From positions 1,922,001 through 1,986,000 of the forward strand of contig NZ_CP161805.1 of NCBI RefSeq assembly GCF_040801785.1: a DNA stretch of 64,000 nt, written 5' to 3'. The DNA is from Sulfitobacter sp. LCG007. GTDB taxonomy: Bacteria > Pseudomonadota > Alphaproteobacteria > Rhodobacterales > Rhodobacteraceae. The notes under the pieces were generated by a model that saw only the letters and a program-made list of their open reading frames with translations, was not told the origin of the DNA and ran no database searches. Numbering within the stretch: the stretch's first letter is position 1; each line of letters starts with the position of its first letter. A program made the translations under genes and the position numbers. This document shows, one piece after another, positions 1 to 9,041 of this stretch.

Positions 1-1095
1 GGCTTCACGGGTCCGATCGAATCCCTGACTTCCGCGATGGCCGCCGGTGCCGAGATGGCGATGAAGGAAGTCAACGACGCCGGAGGCATTCTCGACGGGT
101 CGAACGTCGTACCGGTGCGCGCCGACACGGGCTGCATCGACAACGGTCTGTCGACCTCCAACGGCGAACGCCTGATCGGCGAAGGAGTCGCGGGCATCAT
201 CGGCGGCGATTGCTCGGGCGTAACCGGGGCCATCCTGCAGAACGTGGCGATCCCGAACGGCATGGTCATGATCTCGCCCTCCGCGACATCGCCCGGCCTG
301 ACCACCATGGAAGACAACGGCCTCTTCTTCCGGACCGCGCCGTCGGATGCGCGCGAAGGCGAGGTGATGGCAGAGATCCTCATGGAACGCGGCGTGAAAT
401 CCATCGCGCTGACCTACACCAACAACGACTACGGCAAGGGTCTTGCGGACGCGATCGAGACGTCCTTCAAGGCCGCCGGCGGCGAGGTGACGATCGTCAC
501 CGCGCATGAGGACGGCAAGGCCGACTATTCCGCCGAGATGGGTGCGCTGGCATCTGCCGGCGGCGACATCCTGGTGGTGGCGGGATACCTCGACCAGGGG
601 GGCCTCGGCATCATCAACGCAGCCCTCGACACCGGTGCCTTCGACACCTTCGGCCTGCCCGGCGGCATGATCGGGGACAGCCTGCCGGAGAACGTTGGCT
701 CGGCGCTCAACGGCTCGTACGGGCAGATCGCGGGCTCGGGCGGCGAAGGCGCGGACAAGATGAAGTCGATGGCGGAAGCCGCCGGTTTCGACGGAACCTC
801 GCCCTATACGCCGGAAAGCTACGACGCCGCCGCACTTTTCATGCTTGCGATGCAGGCGGCGGAATCGACCGATCCCGCGGCTTACGGTCCCAAGATCCTC
901 GACGTGGCGAATGCGCCGGGTGAGAAGATCTACCCGGGCGACCTGGCAAAGGCGCTCGAGATCATCAAGGGCGGCGGAGATGTCGACTATGTCGGCGCCT
1001 CGGCGGTCGAGCTGATCGGCCCCGGCGAAAGCGCCGGAACCTACCGGCTGATCGAGGTGAAGGACGGCAAGAACGAGACCATCGGTTTCAAGTAG
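1..1095 (+). CDS. livK: Branched-chain amino acid ABC transporter, periplasmic binding protein (5'-truncated)
   Basis: Periplasmic ligand-binding component of a LivKHMGF-type importer. The reading frame is open from the first base of the window, so the signal peptide and N-terminal strands lie outside. The visible 364 residues show the type I periplasmic-binding fold of the Leu/Ile/Val-binding family: a stretch reading ISPSATSPGLT, the segment LTYTNNDYGKGLADA at the start of lobe 2, and a YTPESYDAAALFMLAMQAA helix. It is followed on the same strand by two ATPase and two permease genes, which fixes its role. Ligand specificity cannot be read from the sequence: amino acid is the family default, but urea or amide relatives exist. 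A strong hairpin separates it from the ATPase gene. Confidence 0.93.
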   Translation, partial: GFTGPIESLTSAMAAGAEMAMKEVNDAGGILDGSNVVPVRADTGCIDNGLSTSNGERLIGEGVAGIIGGDCSGVTGAILQNVAIPNGMVMISPSATSPGLTTMEDNGLFFRTAPSDAREGEVMAEILMERGVKSIALTYTNNDYGKGLADAIETSFKAAGGEVTIVTAHEDGKADYSAEMGALASAGGDILVVAGYLDQGGLGIINAALDTGAFDTFGLPGGMIGDSLPENVGSALNGSYGQIAGSGGEGADKMKSMAEAAGFDGTSPYTPESYDAAALFMLAMQAAESTDPAAYGPKILDVANAPGEKIYPGDLAKALEIIKGGGDVDYVGASAVELIGPGESAGTYRLIEVKDGKNETIGFK

Positions 1096-1114
1096 ACCAG
1101 TTCCGCCAGACTGG

Positions 1115-1143
1115 AACGGCCCGGGCCGGACCCGGGCCGTTTT
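1115..1143 (+). terminator. Strong hairpin with short T-run between livK and livG
   Basis: A perfect 11-bp stem (1115-1125 with 1131-1141) around a 5-nt loop is followed by four T (1140-1143). It sits 20 bases past the livK stop and about 95 bases before livG. A partial terminator here would let binding protein mRNA exceed transporter mRNA, a common arrangement in binding-protein operons. The stoichiometric role is inference. Confidence 0.8.
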
Positions 1144-1238
1144 CAAGATAAGGTCGTGCCCGCAAGGCATTCAGATAAAAGCGCATCGCGAAGGCGCGGA
1201 CGGCAAGGCGCCGGCAACAGGCGTGACGGGGATGGCAC

Positions 1239-2015
1239 ATGATCGTCGTTGACGATGTCCACAAGCATTTCGGCGGCTTCCATGCCGTCGACGGGGCGAC
1301 GCTGAAGATCGCCAAAGGCTCCATCACCGGCCTGATCGGCCCGAATGGCGCCGGAAAGACTACTCTTTTCAATGTTATCGCTGGCGTTCTTAAGCCCACG
1401 TCGGGCCGCGTGACAATGGCCGGTGAGGACATCACCGGGCTGGCCCCGCATGAACTGTTCCACAAGGGTCTGCTGCGCACCTTCCAGATCGCGCATGAAT
1501 TCGCCTCGATGTCCTGCCGCGAGAACCTGATGATGGTGCCGGGCGCCCAATCGGGAGAGACACTGTGGAATACCTGGTTCGGGCGCAGAAGGATCGCCGA
1601 GGAAGAGCGCGCGCTGAGGGAGAAGGCGGACGAGGTCCTGGATTTCCTGACCATCTCGCACCTCGCGGATCACAAGGCCGGTCAGATATCGGGCGGGCAG
1701 AAGAAACTGCTCGAACTCGGACGGACGATGATGGTGGATGCCAAGATCGTCTTCCTCGACGAGGTCGGCGCCGGCGTGAACCGAACCCTTCTCAACACCA
1801 TCGGCGACGCGATCATCCGGCTGAATGAAGAGCGCGGCTATACCTTCGTGGTCATCGAGCATGACATGGATTTCATCGACCGGCTCTGCGATCCGGTGAT
1901 CTGCATGGCCGAGGGCAAGGTGCTGGCCGAGGGAACGCTCGCCGAGATCAAGGCCAACGAGCATGTGATCGAGGCCTATCTCGGCACCGGCCTCAAGAAC
2001 AAGGCGCGGGCATGA
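1239..2015 (+). CDS. livG: Branched-chain amino acid ABC transporter ATP-binding protein LivG
   Basis: Cytoplasmic ATPase of the importer, 258 aa. Walker A is GPNGAGKTT near residues 34-42, the ABC signature is ISGGQKKLLEL near residue 150, and Walker B reads KIVFLDEV. The residue after the Walker B glutamate region reads EVGAGVN, as in LivG proteins rather than generic ABC ATPases, and the C-terminus VIEAYLGTG is the typical LivG ending. ATG at 1239 follows a GACGGGGAT ribosome site. The stop overlaps the start of the next ATPase gene by four bases (ATGA), so the two are translationally coupled. Confidence 0.94.
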   Translation: MIVVDDVHKHFGGFHAVDGATLKIAKGSITGLIGPNGAGKTTLFNVIAGVLKPTSGRVTMAGEDITGLAPHELFHKGLLRTFQIAHEFASMSCRENLMMVPGAQSGETLWNTWFGRRRIAEEERALREKADEVLDFLTISHLADHKAGQISGGQKKLLELGRTMMVDAKIVFLDEVGAGVNRTLLNTIGDAIIRLNEERGYTFVVIEHDMDFIDRLCDPVICMAEGKVLAEGTLAEIKANEHVIEAYLGTGLKNKARA

Positions 2016-2836
2016 GCGGCGCGCCCTACGACGACCGGGGAAACAAGGATGTCTCTCTCGGCAACGCGTCCGGCATGGGCGAGGCCCGCGCGGTGAAGAA
2101 GGGCGGTCATGCGTCCTCGGCCCCCGGCGGACCGTTCCTTGTGGGCGAAGCGATGACGGGCGGTTACGGATCAGGGCCCGACATCCTTCACGACTGCACG
2201 ATCGCGGTGGATCGCGGCGAGATCGCGGTCATCGTGGGGCCCAACGGGGCGGGCAAGTCCACGGCGATGAAGGCCGTCTTCGGCATGCTCGACATCCGGC
2301 AGGGCCATGTGCGCCTCGACGGCGAGGACATCACCGCGCTCTCGCCGCAGGACCGGGTGATCAAGGGCATGGGCTTTGTGCCTCAGACATCGAATATCTT
2401 CACCTCGATGACGGTGGAAGAGAACCTCGAGATGGGCGCCTTCATCCGGCGCGACGATTATTCGGACACGATGGAACAGGTCTACGAACTGTTCCCGATC
2501 CTGCGCGACAAGCGCCGCCAGCCGGCCGGAGAGCTTTCCGGCGGCCAGCGCCAGCAGGTAGCCGTGGGGCGCGCGCTGATGACGCAGCCGAAGGTTCTGA
2601 TGCTCGACGAGCCGACGGCTGGTGTGTCGCCCATCGTCATGGACGAGCTGTTCGACCGCATCATCGAGGTCGCCCGGACCGGCATACCGATCCTCATGGT
2701 CGAGCAGAATGCCCGCCAGGCGCTCGAGATCGCGGACAAGGGCTATGTCCTCGTCCAGGGTGGAAATGCGTTTTCCGGGACCGGCAAGGAGCTGCTTGCC
2801 GATCCCGAAGTGCGCGCATCCTTCCTGGGGGGCTGA
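2012..2836 (+). CDS. livF: Branched-chain amino acid ABC transporter ATP-binding protein LivF
   Basis: Second ATPase subunit, 274 aa. Walker A is GPNGAGKST near residue 80, the signature LSGGQRQQVAVGRAL lies near 178, and Walker B is VLMLDEPTAGVSP. The protein carries about 50 polar residues before the usual LivF start (normally close to the FLVGEAMTGGYGSGPDIL segment). This extension is longer than the family norm (about 235 aa). The upstream ATG is kept because it makes the ATGA overlap with livG; an internal start cannot be excluded. The next gene starts 3 bases after the stop. Confidence 0.93.
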   Translation: MSGAPYDDRGNKDVSLGNASGMGEARAVKKGGHASSAPGGPFLVGEAMTGGYGSGPDILHDCTIAVDRGEIAVIVGPNGAGKSTAMKAVFGMLDIRQGHVRLDGEDITALSPQDRVIKGMGFVPQTSNIFTSMTVEENLEMGAFIRRDDYSDTMEQVYELFPILRDKRRQPAGELSGGQRQQVAVGRALMTQPKVLMLDEPTAGVSPIVMDELFDRIIEVARTGIPILMVEQNARQALEIADKGYVLVQGGNAFSGTGKELLADPEVRASFLGG

Positions 2837-2839
2837 GAC

Positions 2840-3850
2840 ATGGATATCGTGAACGCCCTCATCACCCTGCTGAATTTCGTCGTCGTGCCGGCCATGGCCT
2901 ATGGATCACAGCTCGCGCTCGGCGCGCTGGGGGTGACGCTGATCTACGGCATCCTGCGGTTCTCGAATTTTGCCCATGGCGACACGATGGCCTTCGGGGC
3001 GATGGTCACGGTGCTCGTGACCTGGCTCTTCCAGAGCTGGGGTATCCACCTCTGGGTGCTGCCCACGGCTCTGCTTGCCCTGCCCTTCGGGATCCTCGCA
3101 TGCATCGGGCTTCTGCTCGCGACCGACCGGGTGGTCTATCGTTTCTATCGCGAACAGAAGGCCAAGCCCGTGATCCTCGTCATCGTCTCGCTCGGCGTGA
3201 CCTTCGTTCTGAACGGAATCGTGCGCTTCATCATCGGACCCGACGACCAGAACTTCCTCGACGGCGAGCGCTTCATCGTCTCGGCGCGCACCTTCCGCGA
3301 GATGACGGGCCTTGAGGAAGGTCTCGCGATCAAGACGACGCAGGGCATTACCGTGATCACCGCCGTGTTCGTCGTCGCGCTGCTCTTCTGGTTCCTGAAC
3401 CGCACCAGAACCGGCAAGTCCATGCGGGCCTATTCCGACAACGAGGATCTCGCCCTGCTGTCGGGCATCGACCCCGAACGCGTGGTGATGATCACCTGGA
3501 TGATCGTCGCGGCGCTCGCGACCATCGCGGGCGTGCTCTACGGGCTCGACAAGTCGTTCAAGCCCTTCACCTATTTCCAGCTGCTGCTGCCGATCTTTGC
3601 CTCGGCGATCGTGGGAGGGCTCGGCAACCCGCTGGGCGCCATCGCCGGCGGGTTCCTCATCGCCTTTTCGGAAGTCACCGTGACCTATGCCTGGAAGAAG
3701 GTGCTGACCTATTTCCTGCCAGAAAGCCTCGCGCCCGACGGGCTCGTGCAGCTCATGTCCACCGATTACAAGCTGGCGGTGAGCTTCATGATCCTCATCA
3801 TCGTCCTGCTCTTCAAGCCGACGGGCATCTTCAGGGGGAAATCGGTATGA
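2840..3850 (+). CDS. livH: Branched-chain amino acid ABC transporter permease LivH
   Basis: Inner-membrane channel subunit, 336 aa, with about eight hydrophobic segments. The LivH hallmark GALGVTLIYGILRFSNFAHGD lies near residues 27-47, and the ATPase-contact loop AYSDNEDLALLSGIDPERV near 200. A conserved IVGGLGNPLGAIAGG segment follows near 260. ATG at 2840 sits three bases after livF, and the stop overlaps livM by four bases (ATGA). It forms the membrane pore with LivM and is energised by LivG/LivF. Confidence 0.94.
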   Translation: MDIVNALITLLNFVVVPAMAYGSQLALGALGVTLIYGILRFSNFAHGDTMAFGAMVTVLVTWLFQSWGIHLWVLPTALLALPFGILACIGLLLATDRVVYRFYREQKAKPVILVIVSLGVTFVLNGIVRFIIGPDDQNFLDGERFIVSARTFREMTGLEEGLAIKTTQGITVITAVFVVALLFWFLNRTRTGKSMRAYSDNEDLALLSGIDPERVVMITWMIVAALATIAGVLYGLDKSFKPFTYFQLLLPIFASAIVGGLGNPLGAIAGGFLIAFSEVTVTYAWKKVLTYFLPESLAPDGLVQLMSTDYKLAVSFMILIIVLLFKPTGIFRGKSV

Positions 3851-5148
3851 ACCCCGTCCTGCGAAACACCGCGCTTTTCGCCGCCATGGCCATGCTGATC
3901 TGCCTTGTCGGCATCTTCCAGAGCTGGAACGCCGCGCTGCAAATCGTCAACATGGGGCTCATCTCGGCGATCATGGCGCTGGGGGTGAACCTGCAATGGG
4001 GCTTCGCCGGGCTCTTCAACGTCGGGATCATGGGTTTCGTTGCCCTGGGCGGGCTTGCGACGGTGCTGACATCCATGCCGCCCGTGCGCGAGGCCTGGGC
4101 CGCGGGCGGTGCGGGGCTGCTGGGTGGTCTGCTCATCGGGCTCGCCACCATCGTCGCGGCCGTGCTGCTGGTGCGCCGGATGCGTCCGGGCAAACTGCGC
4201 CTGCTGGCGCTGACCGCACTGCTGATCGCGGGCTTCATCCTCTACCGCGCCGTTTTCGATCCCAGCGTCGATGCCGTCGAGGCCGTGAACCCTGCGATCC
4301 AGGGCTATCTCGGGGGCCTGGGCCTGCCGGCGTTGCTGGCCTGGCCGGTGGGCGGTCTGCTTGCGGCCGCCGTGGCCTGGGTGATCGGCAAGACGGCTCT
4401 CGGGCTGCGCTCGGATTACCTTGCCATCGCGACGCTGGGCATCGCCGAAATCATCATCGCCGTGATGAAGAACGAGGACTGGCTCGCGCGGGGGGTCAAG
4501 AACGTGGTCGGCCTGCCCCGCCCCGTCCCCTACGAGATCGACCTGCAGAACGATCCCGATTTCGTCGCCCGCTGGGCCGAGCGCGGGGTCGACGCTGTCA
4601 CGGCCTCGACGCTCTACGTCAAGCTTGCATATGCCGGGCTCTTCGCGGCGGTGCTGATCGTCCTGCTGATCCTCGCGCAGCGCGCGCTTCACAGTCCCTG
4701 GGGCCGGATGATGCGCGCGATCCGCGACAACGAGGTGGCCGCGGAGGCGATGGGCAAGGACGTCACTGCGCGGCATCTGCAGATCTTCATTCTCGGCTCG
4801 GCGATCTGCGGCATCGCCGGGGCGATGATGACCACGCTGGACAGCGGTCTGAGCCCCGGGATCTACCAGCCCCTGCGGTTCACGTTCCTGGTCTGGGTGA
4901 TGGTGATCGTCGGCGGATCGGGCAACAACTTCGGCGCGGTGATCGGAGGCTTCCTGATCTGGTTCCTCTGGGTCGAGGTCGAGGTCGCCGGCCAGTGGAT
5001 CATGAACCTGATCACGTCCGGAATGGCGGAGGGGGCGCTGAAATCGCATCTCAACGATTCCGTTGCGCATATGAAGTTCTTCACCATGGGCATCGTGCTG
5101 CTGCTGGTGCTGCGCTTCAGTCCCCGGGGTCTGATACCGGAACGCTGA
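3847..5148 (+). CDS. livM: Branched-chain amino acid ABC transporter permease LivM
   Basis: Second membrane subunit, 433 aa. LivM features are GVNLQWGFAGLFNVG near residue 40, LRSDYLAIATLGIAEI near 195, and the cytoplasmic coupling loop AIRDNEVAAEAMGKDV near 297. It ends RFSPRGLIPER, as LivM proteins do. It is longer than the E. coli type because of an inserted hydrophobic and charged region at about residues 85-170. It is the last gene of the operon; the convergent DUF853 gene ends 13 bases away and no strong terminator hairpin is visible in that gap. Confidence 0.93.
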   Translation: MNPVLRNTALFAAMAMLICLVGIFQSWNAALQIVNMGLISAIMALGVNLQWGFAGLFNVGIMGFVALGGLATVLTSMPPVREAWAAGGAGLLGGLLIGLATIVAAVLLVRRMRPGKLRLLALTALLIAGFILYRAVFDPSVDAVEAVNPAIQGYLGGLGLPALLAWPVGGLLAAAVAWVIGKTALGLRSDYLAIATLGIAEIIIAVMKNEDWLARGVKNVVGLPRPVPYEIDLQNDPDFVARWAERGVDAVTASTLYVKLAYAGLFAAVLIVLLILAQRALHSPWGRMMRAIRDNEVAAEAMGKDVTARHLQIFILGSAICGIAGAMMTTLDSGLSPGIYQPLRFTFLVWVMVIVGGSGNNFGAVIGGFLIWFLWVEVEVAGQWIMNLITSGMAEGALKSHLNDSVAHMKFFTMGIVLLLVLRFSPRGLIPER

Positions 5149-5161
5149 GAACGCGCCGTCG

Positions 5162-6712
5162 CTAGCGCCCCTTGAACAGACCGCCGAGTATCCCGCGCAC
5201 GATGCGCCGACCCGTGGTGCCCTTGAGTTCCTTGATCACGACACCGGCGACCGCGGTGCCGAACTCCTGAAGCTGTCCCGGTGACGCGCGGCTGGTCGAC
5301 TTGCCGACCACCGGACCATCGTAGCGGCGGGCGGAAGTGAATTCGCGCAGCTTCGGTTCGGCCACCGTCGCCTCGGTTTGCGCTTCGGCCCGGGCTGCTT
5401 CTGCGGCGGCCTGTTCGGCGCGGGCCCTGAGCATCTCGAAAGCGGAGTCGCGGTCGATGGTCGTGTCGTATTTTGCGCCCATCGGCGAAGCGGCCAGTAT
5501 CGCGCTACGCGTTTCCGCCGACACGGGCCCGACCTGCGAGGACGGCGGGCGGATCAGCGTGCGCTGGACGATCCCCGGCACGCCCTTCTTCTGGAGCATC
5601 GAGGTCACCGCCTCGCCGACGCCGACCTCGCGGATGGCTTCTTCGGTGTCGAACTCGGGGTTCTCTCGATAGGTCTCTGCCGCCTGCTTCAGTTCCTTGC
5701 GGTCCTTCGCCGTGAAGGCCCTGAGCGCGTGCTGGATACGATTTCCCAGCTGCCCGAGAATGTCCTCGGGTACATCCGCAGGATTCTGGGTGATGAAATA
5801 GACCCCCACGCCTTTCGATCTGATCAGCCGCGCGACCTGCTCGACCTTGTCGACAAGCGCCTTGGGAGCGTCATCGAAAAGCAGATGCGCCTCGTCGAAG
5901 AAGAAGACCAGCTTGGGCCTGTCAGGATCCCCGACCTCGGGCAGTTCCTCGAAGAGTTCCGACAGCAGCCATAGCAGAAAGGTCGCATAGAGCCCCGGTG
6001 CGTTCATCAGCTTGTCGGAAGCGAGTATGTTGATCACGCCGCGCCCATCGGCGTCGGTCCGCATGAGATCCGCCAGTTCCAGCGCCGGCTCGCCGAAAAG
6101 CCCCGTTGCGCCCTGGTTCTCGAGCACCAGCAGGCTGCGCTGGATCGCTCCGATCGAGGACCCCGACACATTGCCATAGCGCAGCGAGAGCTCCGAGGCA
6201 TGTTCGCCGATCCAAACCAGCAGCGCCTGCAGATCCTTCAGGTCGAGAAGCGGAAGCCCTTCCTCGTCGGCAAGCCGGAAGGCGATGTTGAGCACGCCCT
6301 CCTGCGCGTCCGACAGGCTCAGCAGGCGTGCGAGCAGCAGCGGCCCCATTTCCGAGACCGTGGTGCGCACCGGATGGCCGTGTTGCCCGAAGACGTCCCA
6401 GAACGAGACCGGGAATGCGCGGTAGGCGTAGTCGTCGAAGCCGATCTTCGCCGCGCGCTCGGTGAAGGGGGCATGAAGCTTGCTGTCCGCGCTTCCTGCC
6501 GCGGCGAGCCCGGAAAGGTCCCCCTTCACGTCGGAGAGGAATACCGGCACGCCGGCAGCGGAAAAACCTTCGGCCAGGATCTGGAGCGTCACCGTCTTGC
6601 CGGTGCCCGTCGCGCCGGCGATAAGCCCGTGGCGGTTGGCATAGCCGATCGTCAGGAACTGCTTCTCGCCATGATCCTTGCCCGCCCCACCGATGAATAT
6701 GTCCTCGCTCAC
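5162..6712 (-). CDS. HerA-like P-loop ATPase (DUF853 / YjgR family)
   Basis: A 516-aa hexameric-type P-loop NTPase of the DUF853 (E. coli YjgR) family, HerA/FtsK superfamily. Walker A GATGTGKT is at residues 33-40 and Walker [14 protein letters not shown] near 265. A sensor-like [29 protein letters not shown] segment follows, then a charged, Ala-rich tail. Family members are called helicases by homology; the cellular role is not established. The GTG at 6712 is chosen because GGGAGGAG lies just upstream and the protein then begins with the family-typical SEDIFIGG. An in-frame ATG at 6763 adds 17 atypical residues. It is monocistronic and convergent with livM. Confidence 0.9.
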   Translation of the reverse strand: MSEDIFIGGAGKDHGEKQFLTIGYANRHGLIAGATGTGKTVTLQILAEGFSAAGVPVFLSDVKGDLSGLAAAGSADSKLHAPFTERAAKIGFDDYAYRAFPVSFWDVFGQHGHPVRTTVSEMGPLLLARLLSLSDAQEGVLNIAFRLADEEGLPLLDLKDLQALLVWIGEHASELSLRYGNVSGSSIGAIQRSLLVLENQGATGLFGEPALELADLMRTDADGRGVINILASDKLMNAPGLYATFLLWLLSELFEELPEVGDPDRPKLVFFFDEAHLLFDDAPKALVDKVEQVARLIRSKGVGVYFITQNPADVPEDILGQLGNRIQHALRAFTAKDRKELKQAAETYRENPEFDTEEAIREVGVGEAVTSMLQKKGVPGIVQRTLIRPPSSQVGPVSAETRSAILAASPMGAKYDTTIDRDSAFEMLRARAEQAAAEAARAEAQTEATVAEPKLREFTSARRYDGPVVGKSTSRASPGQLQEFGTAVAGVVIKELKGTTGRRIVRGILGGLFKGR

Positions 6713-6949
6713 ACCGCTCCTCCCGTCCCAAGATTGGCCGACTGATTTTTCCGGCCTCAACATACGATCTTAACTTCTGGCGTCCAAAGTGAATTCGTCC
6801 GGGCCCCTGTCCTTTCCGGGTTCGGACATCCTCCCTGTCAGACTGGCCGCGCTGCATGTGCAGTGCGGCCCTTTTCGCCGCCTCGCGGTATCGCCGGAAC
6901 GGGGCGCGCGAAACCTTCGCGGGTTTCAGGAACTTGCACGGATTTCCGG

Positions 6950-6978
6950 TTGACGGTTCAACGGGGGTCTCGTACTTT
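6950..6978 (+). promoter_or_regulatory. Sigma70-like promoter for the candidate small RNA
   Basis: TTGACG at 6950-6955 and TACTTT at 6973-6978 are separated by exactly 17 bases. The -35 box is good and the -10 box poor to moderate. It would start a transcript near 6985. Confidence 0.4.
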
Positions 6979-6984
6979 CTGCCC

Positions 6985-7050
6985 CATAAGTCGGCCAGTC
7001 CGACGGGGAGAAACTAAATTCCGGGAAGAGGGTGCGACGCGCCCTCTTTT
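6985..7050 (+). ncRNA. Candidate small RNA ending at a rho-independent terminator
   Basis: Between the promoter at 6950-6978 and a T-run lie about 66 bases. A small stem (GTCGG with CCGAC) sits near 6990-7004. A purine-rich single-stranded stretch (GGGGAGAAACTAAATTCC) follows, then a stem-loop at 7027-7047 (AGAGGG, a wobble pair and GC on the left arm, three-base loop) ending in TTTT. No open frame fits. This layout is typical of bacterial small RNAs, but it could equally be a short attenuated leader. I recognise no Rfam family. Confidence 0.35.
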
Positions 7051-7219
7051 CATTTGACGGTAGACCGTTACCGGTCTGTCCTGCCAGCCGGGACTTCGGG
7101 AAGCTTGGGATCCGCGACAGTCAGGTCCCGCCGGTCCCGCAAAAAATCCCTGCCCGCGCGCTGACACCCGAAATCACTCGTGATACATCCGCGATCGACG
7201 CATCGAACAGGAAACTGCC

Positions 7220-7918
7220 ATGCCCAGACTCTTGACTGCCCTGCCGCTTTGCGCGGCGCTCGCCCTGCCTTTCGCCTTCGGCGCCCCGGCGGCCCTGATG
7301 GCCCAGAGCGCTCCCGCGACCGGCGATGAGGCCGTGACGGAAGCACCCGCCGAAACGCCGGCACCCCCCGCCGCAGCGGACGCGCAGACGGAACCGCAGG
7401 CCGGCGCAGAAGGCGCGGCGGACAGCGATCTCAGCCTTGGCGAGAACGCCGATCAGCCCTCCGATGTCGGACAGCCCTACGTGACCGAGACAATCGGCGC
7501 GTGGAGCATGCGGTGCATCAGGACCGGTCAGGATACCGATCCCTGCCAGATGTATCAGTTGCTGAAGGATGCCCAGGGCGCGCCTGTCGCGGAATTCTCG
7601 CTCTTTCGCCTGCCAGAGGGCAACCAGGCCGCGGCCGGCGCCACCGTGGTCGTGCCGCTGGAGACGGCGCTGCAGCAGCAGCTCACGATCCGGGTGGATG
7701 GCGGTTCTGCGCGCCGCTACCCCTTCGCCTTCTGCAATCCGATCGGCTGCTATGCCCGGGTGGGCTTTACGGCCGACGACATCGCGGGCTTCAAACGCGG
7801 CCGCGAGGCGGTGCTGACAATCGTTCCGGCGCTCGCGCCCGACCAGAAGGTCGAGCTTGTCCTTTCGCTCGACGGATTCACCGCGAGCTACGACAAGTCC
7901 TCGGTGCTCGAGCAGTAG
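7220..7918 (+). CDS. Invasion-associated locus B (IalB) family protein
   Basis: Secreted/periplasmic 232-aa protein. The N-terminus is a signal peptide (hydrophobic LLTALPLCAALALPFAF core, cleavage probably after ALMA). It is followed by a low-complexity Ala/Pro/Glu linker to about residue 75 and then an IalB (PF06776) domain. That domain keeps its two cysteine pairs: SMRCIRTGQDTDPCQMY and FAFCNPIGCYARVGF. The family was named in Bartonella, but free-living alphaproteobacteria carry many copies whose role is unknown; the name does not imply virulence here. It stands alone, with a terminator 25 bases past the stop. Confidence 0.85.
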   Translation: MPRLLTALPLCAALALPFAFGAPAALMAQSAPATGDEAVTEAPAETPAPPAAADAQTEPQAGAEGAADSDLSLGENADQPSDVGQPYVTETIGAWSMRCIRTGQDTDPCQMYQLLKDAQGAPVAEFSLFRLPEGNQAAAGATVVVPLETALQQQLTIRVDGGSARRYPFAFCNPIGCYARVGFTADDIAGFKRGREAVLTIVPALAPDQKVELVLSLDGFTASYDKSSVLEQ

Positions 7919-7943
7919 TCGGAAGCCGATCGGCCAACCTTTC

Positions 7944-7974
7944 GGGGCGCACCGCACCAGCGGCGCGCCCCTTT
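7944..7974 (+). terminator. Terminator of the IalB-family gene
   Basis: A nested stem: GGGGCGC (7944-7950) pairs with GCGCCCC (7965-7971), and inside it CCGC pairs with GCGG around ACCA. TTTCTCTT follows directly. Confidence 0.75.
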
Positions 7975-8090
7975 CTCTTGTGGCGTTGCTGTGCAATCCG
8001 GCACAGAAGCGGTTCGCGGCGCGCCGTTGCGCGACGCGGACGCACCCCCTACTTCCATCCCAGGCCGTGATGAGAAGAGGAGACGTTCCC

Positions 8091-9002
8091 ATGTCGCTCA
8101 GACCCGCACTCGAAACCCGCCGCGCCGTCGAGACGATGGAAGGCGCGGGCGTCAGACTGCACCGCGCGTTCGGCTTTCAGGATCCGGCCGAGCTTGACCC
8201 CTTCCTGCTGTTCGACGATTTCCGCAACGAGCGTCCCGAGGACTACCTCAAGGGTTTCCCCTGGCACCCGCACCGCGGCATCGAAACCATCACCTATGTC
8301 CTTTCAGGCAGCGTGGATCATGCCGATTCGCTCGGAAACCGCGGCGCGCTCGGGGCCGGCGACGTGCAATGGATGACCGCCGGCTCGGGCATCCTTCATC
8401 AGGAGATGCCGCGCGGCAATGCGGGCGGGCAGATGCACGGCTTCCAGCTTTGGGGGAACCTGCCCTCGGCCCAGAAGATGACCGCTCCGCGCTATCAGGA
8501 CATCAGCGGCCGCGACATTCCCGAAGTGACGGATGACGACGGCACCACCGTGCGCGTGATCACGGGTGAGTTCTGGGGCAGGAAGGGGCCTGTGGACGGC
8601 ATCGCCGCGGATCCCCAGTATCTCGACATCTCCATGCCGGCCGGTGTCAGGAAGACTTTCCGCATCGACACATACCGACGCGCCTTCGCCTATGTCTTTG
8701 AGGGCGCCGCGGCCTTCGCCGATGCCGCGACCCCTGTCGGTGTGCTGCTCGAGAAAGAGATCGCCGGCCGCGAAGTCAACATCCGCGACATGTCGGGCGA
8801 CCGCACCCTGGTGCGTTTCGGGACGGGCGACGAGATCGCGGTCCAGTCCGGTCCGCAGGGCGTGCGCTTCCTGCTCGTGTCCGGTGCTCCGATCAACGAG
8901 CCGGTCGCATGGCATGGTCCCATCGTGATGAACACGCGCGACGAAATCCGCGCGGCGATGCGTGACCTCAGGAACGGCACCTTCATCCGTCCCGCGCATT
9001 GA
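8091..9002 (+). CDS. Pirin family protein (cupin)
   Basis: A 303-aa bicupin of the pirin family. The metal-binding set of the N-terminal cupin is complete: His59 and His61 in PWHPHRG, His103 and Glu105 in ILHQEMP. Bacterial pirins are cytoplasmic iron proteins; some have quercetinase activity, others modulate metabolic enzymes. The sequence does not say which applies. ATG at 8091 is chosen because AAGAGGAGACG lies at proper spacing and the protein then begins in the family-typical way. The frame is open upstream, but that part matches nothing. A TetR regulator is convergent 39 bases downstream. Confidence 0.9.
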   Translation: MSLRPALETRRAVETMEGAGVRLHRAFGFQDPAELDPFLLFDDFRNERPEDYLKGFPWHPHRGIETITYVLSGSVDHADSLGNRGALGAGDVQWMTAGSGILHQEMPRGNAGGQMHGFQLWGNLPSAQKMTAPRYQDISGRDIPEVTDDDGTTVRVITGEFWGRKGPVDGIAADPQYLDISMPAGVRKTFRIDTYRRAFAYVFEGAAAFADAATPVGVLLEKEIAGREVNIRDMSGDRTLVRFGTGDEIAVQSGPQGVRFLLVSGAPINEPVAWHGPIVMNTRDEIRAAMRDLRNGTFIRPAH

Positions 9003-9041
9003 CCTTCCGGGGTTCCATGCATTCCTTGCAGGCCGCTGCCT

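Larger units (their letters stand above)
6713..7219. other. Intergenic region upstream of the DUF853 and IalB-family genes
   Basis: About 500 bases without a credible protein-coding gene. The left part must hold the promoter of the DUF853 gene, which reads left. The middle contains a sigma70-like promoter, a small hairpin and a terminator-like stem-loop (6950-7050), annotated separately as a possible small RNA. The right 170 bases lead to the IalB-family gene; AACAGGAAACTGCC gives its ribosome site. Confidence 0.5.

Noticed and set aside
3766-5070. 434-codon open frame antisense to livM
   Set aside because: Mirror of a real gene in a high-GC genome with third-position bias. The translation is rich in Arg/His/Asp, has no domain and no ribosome site.
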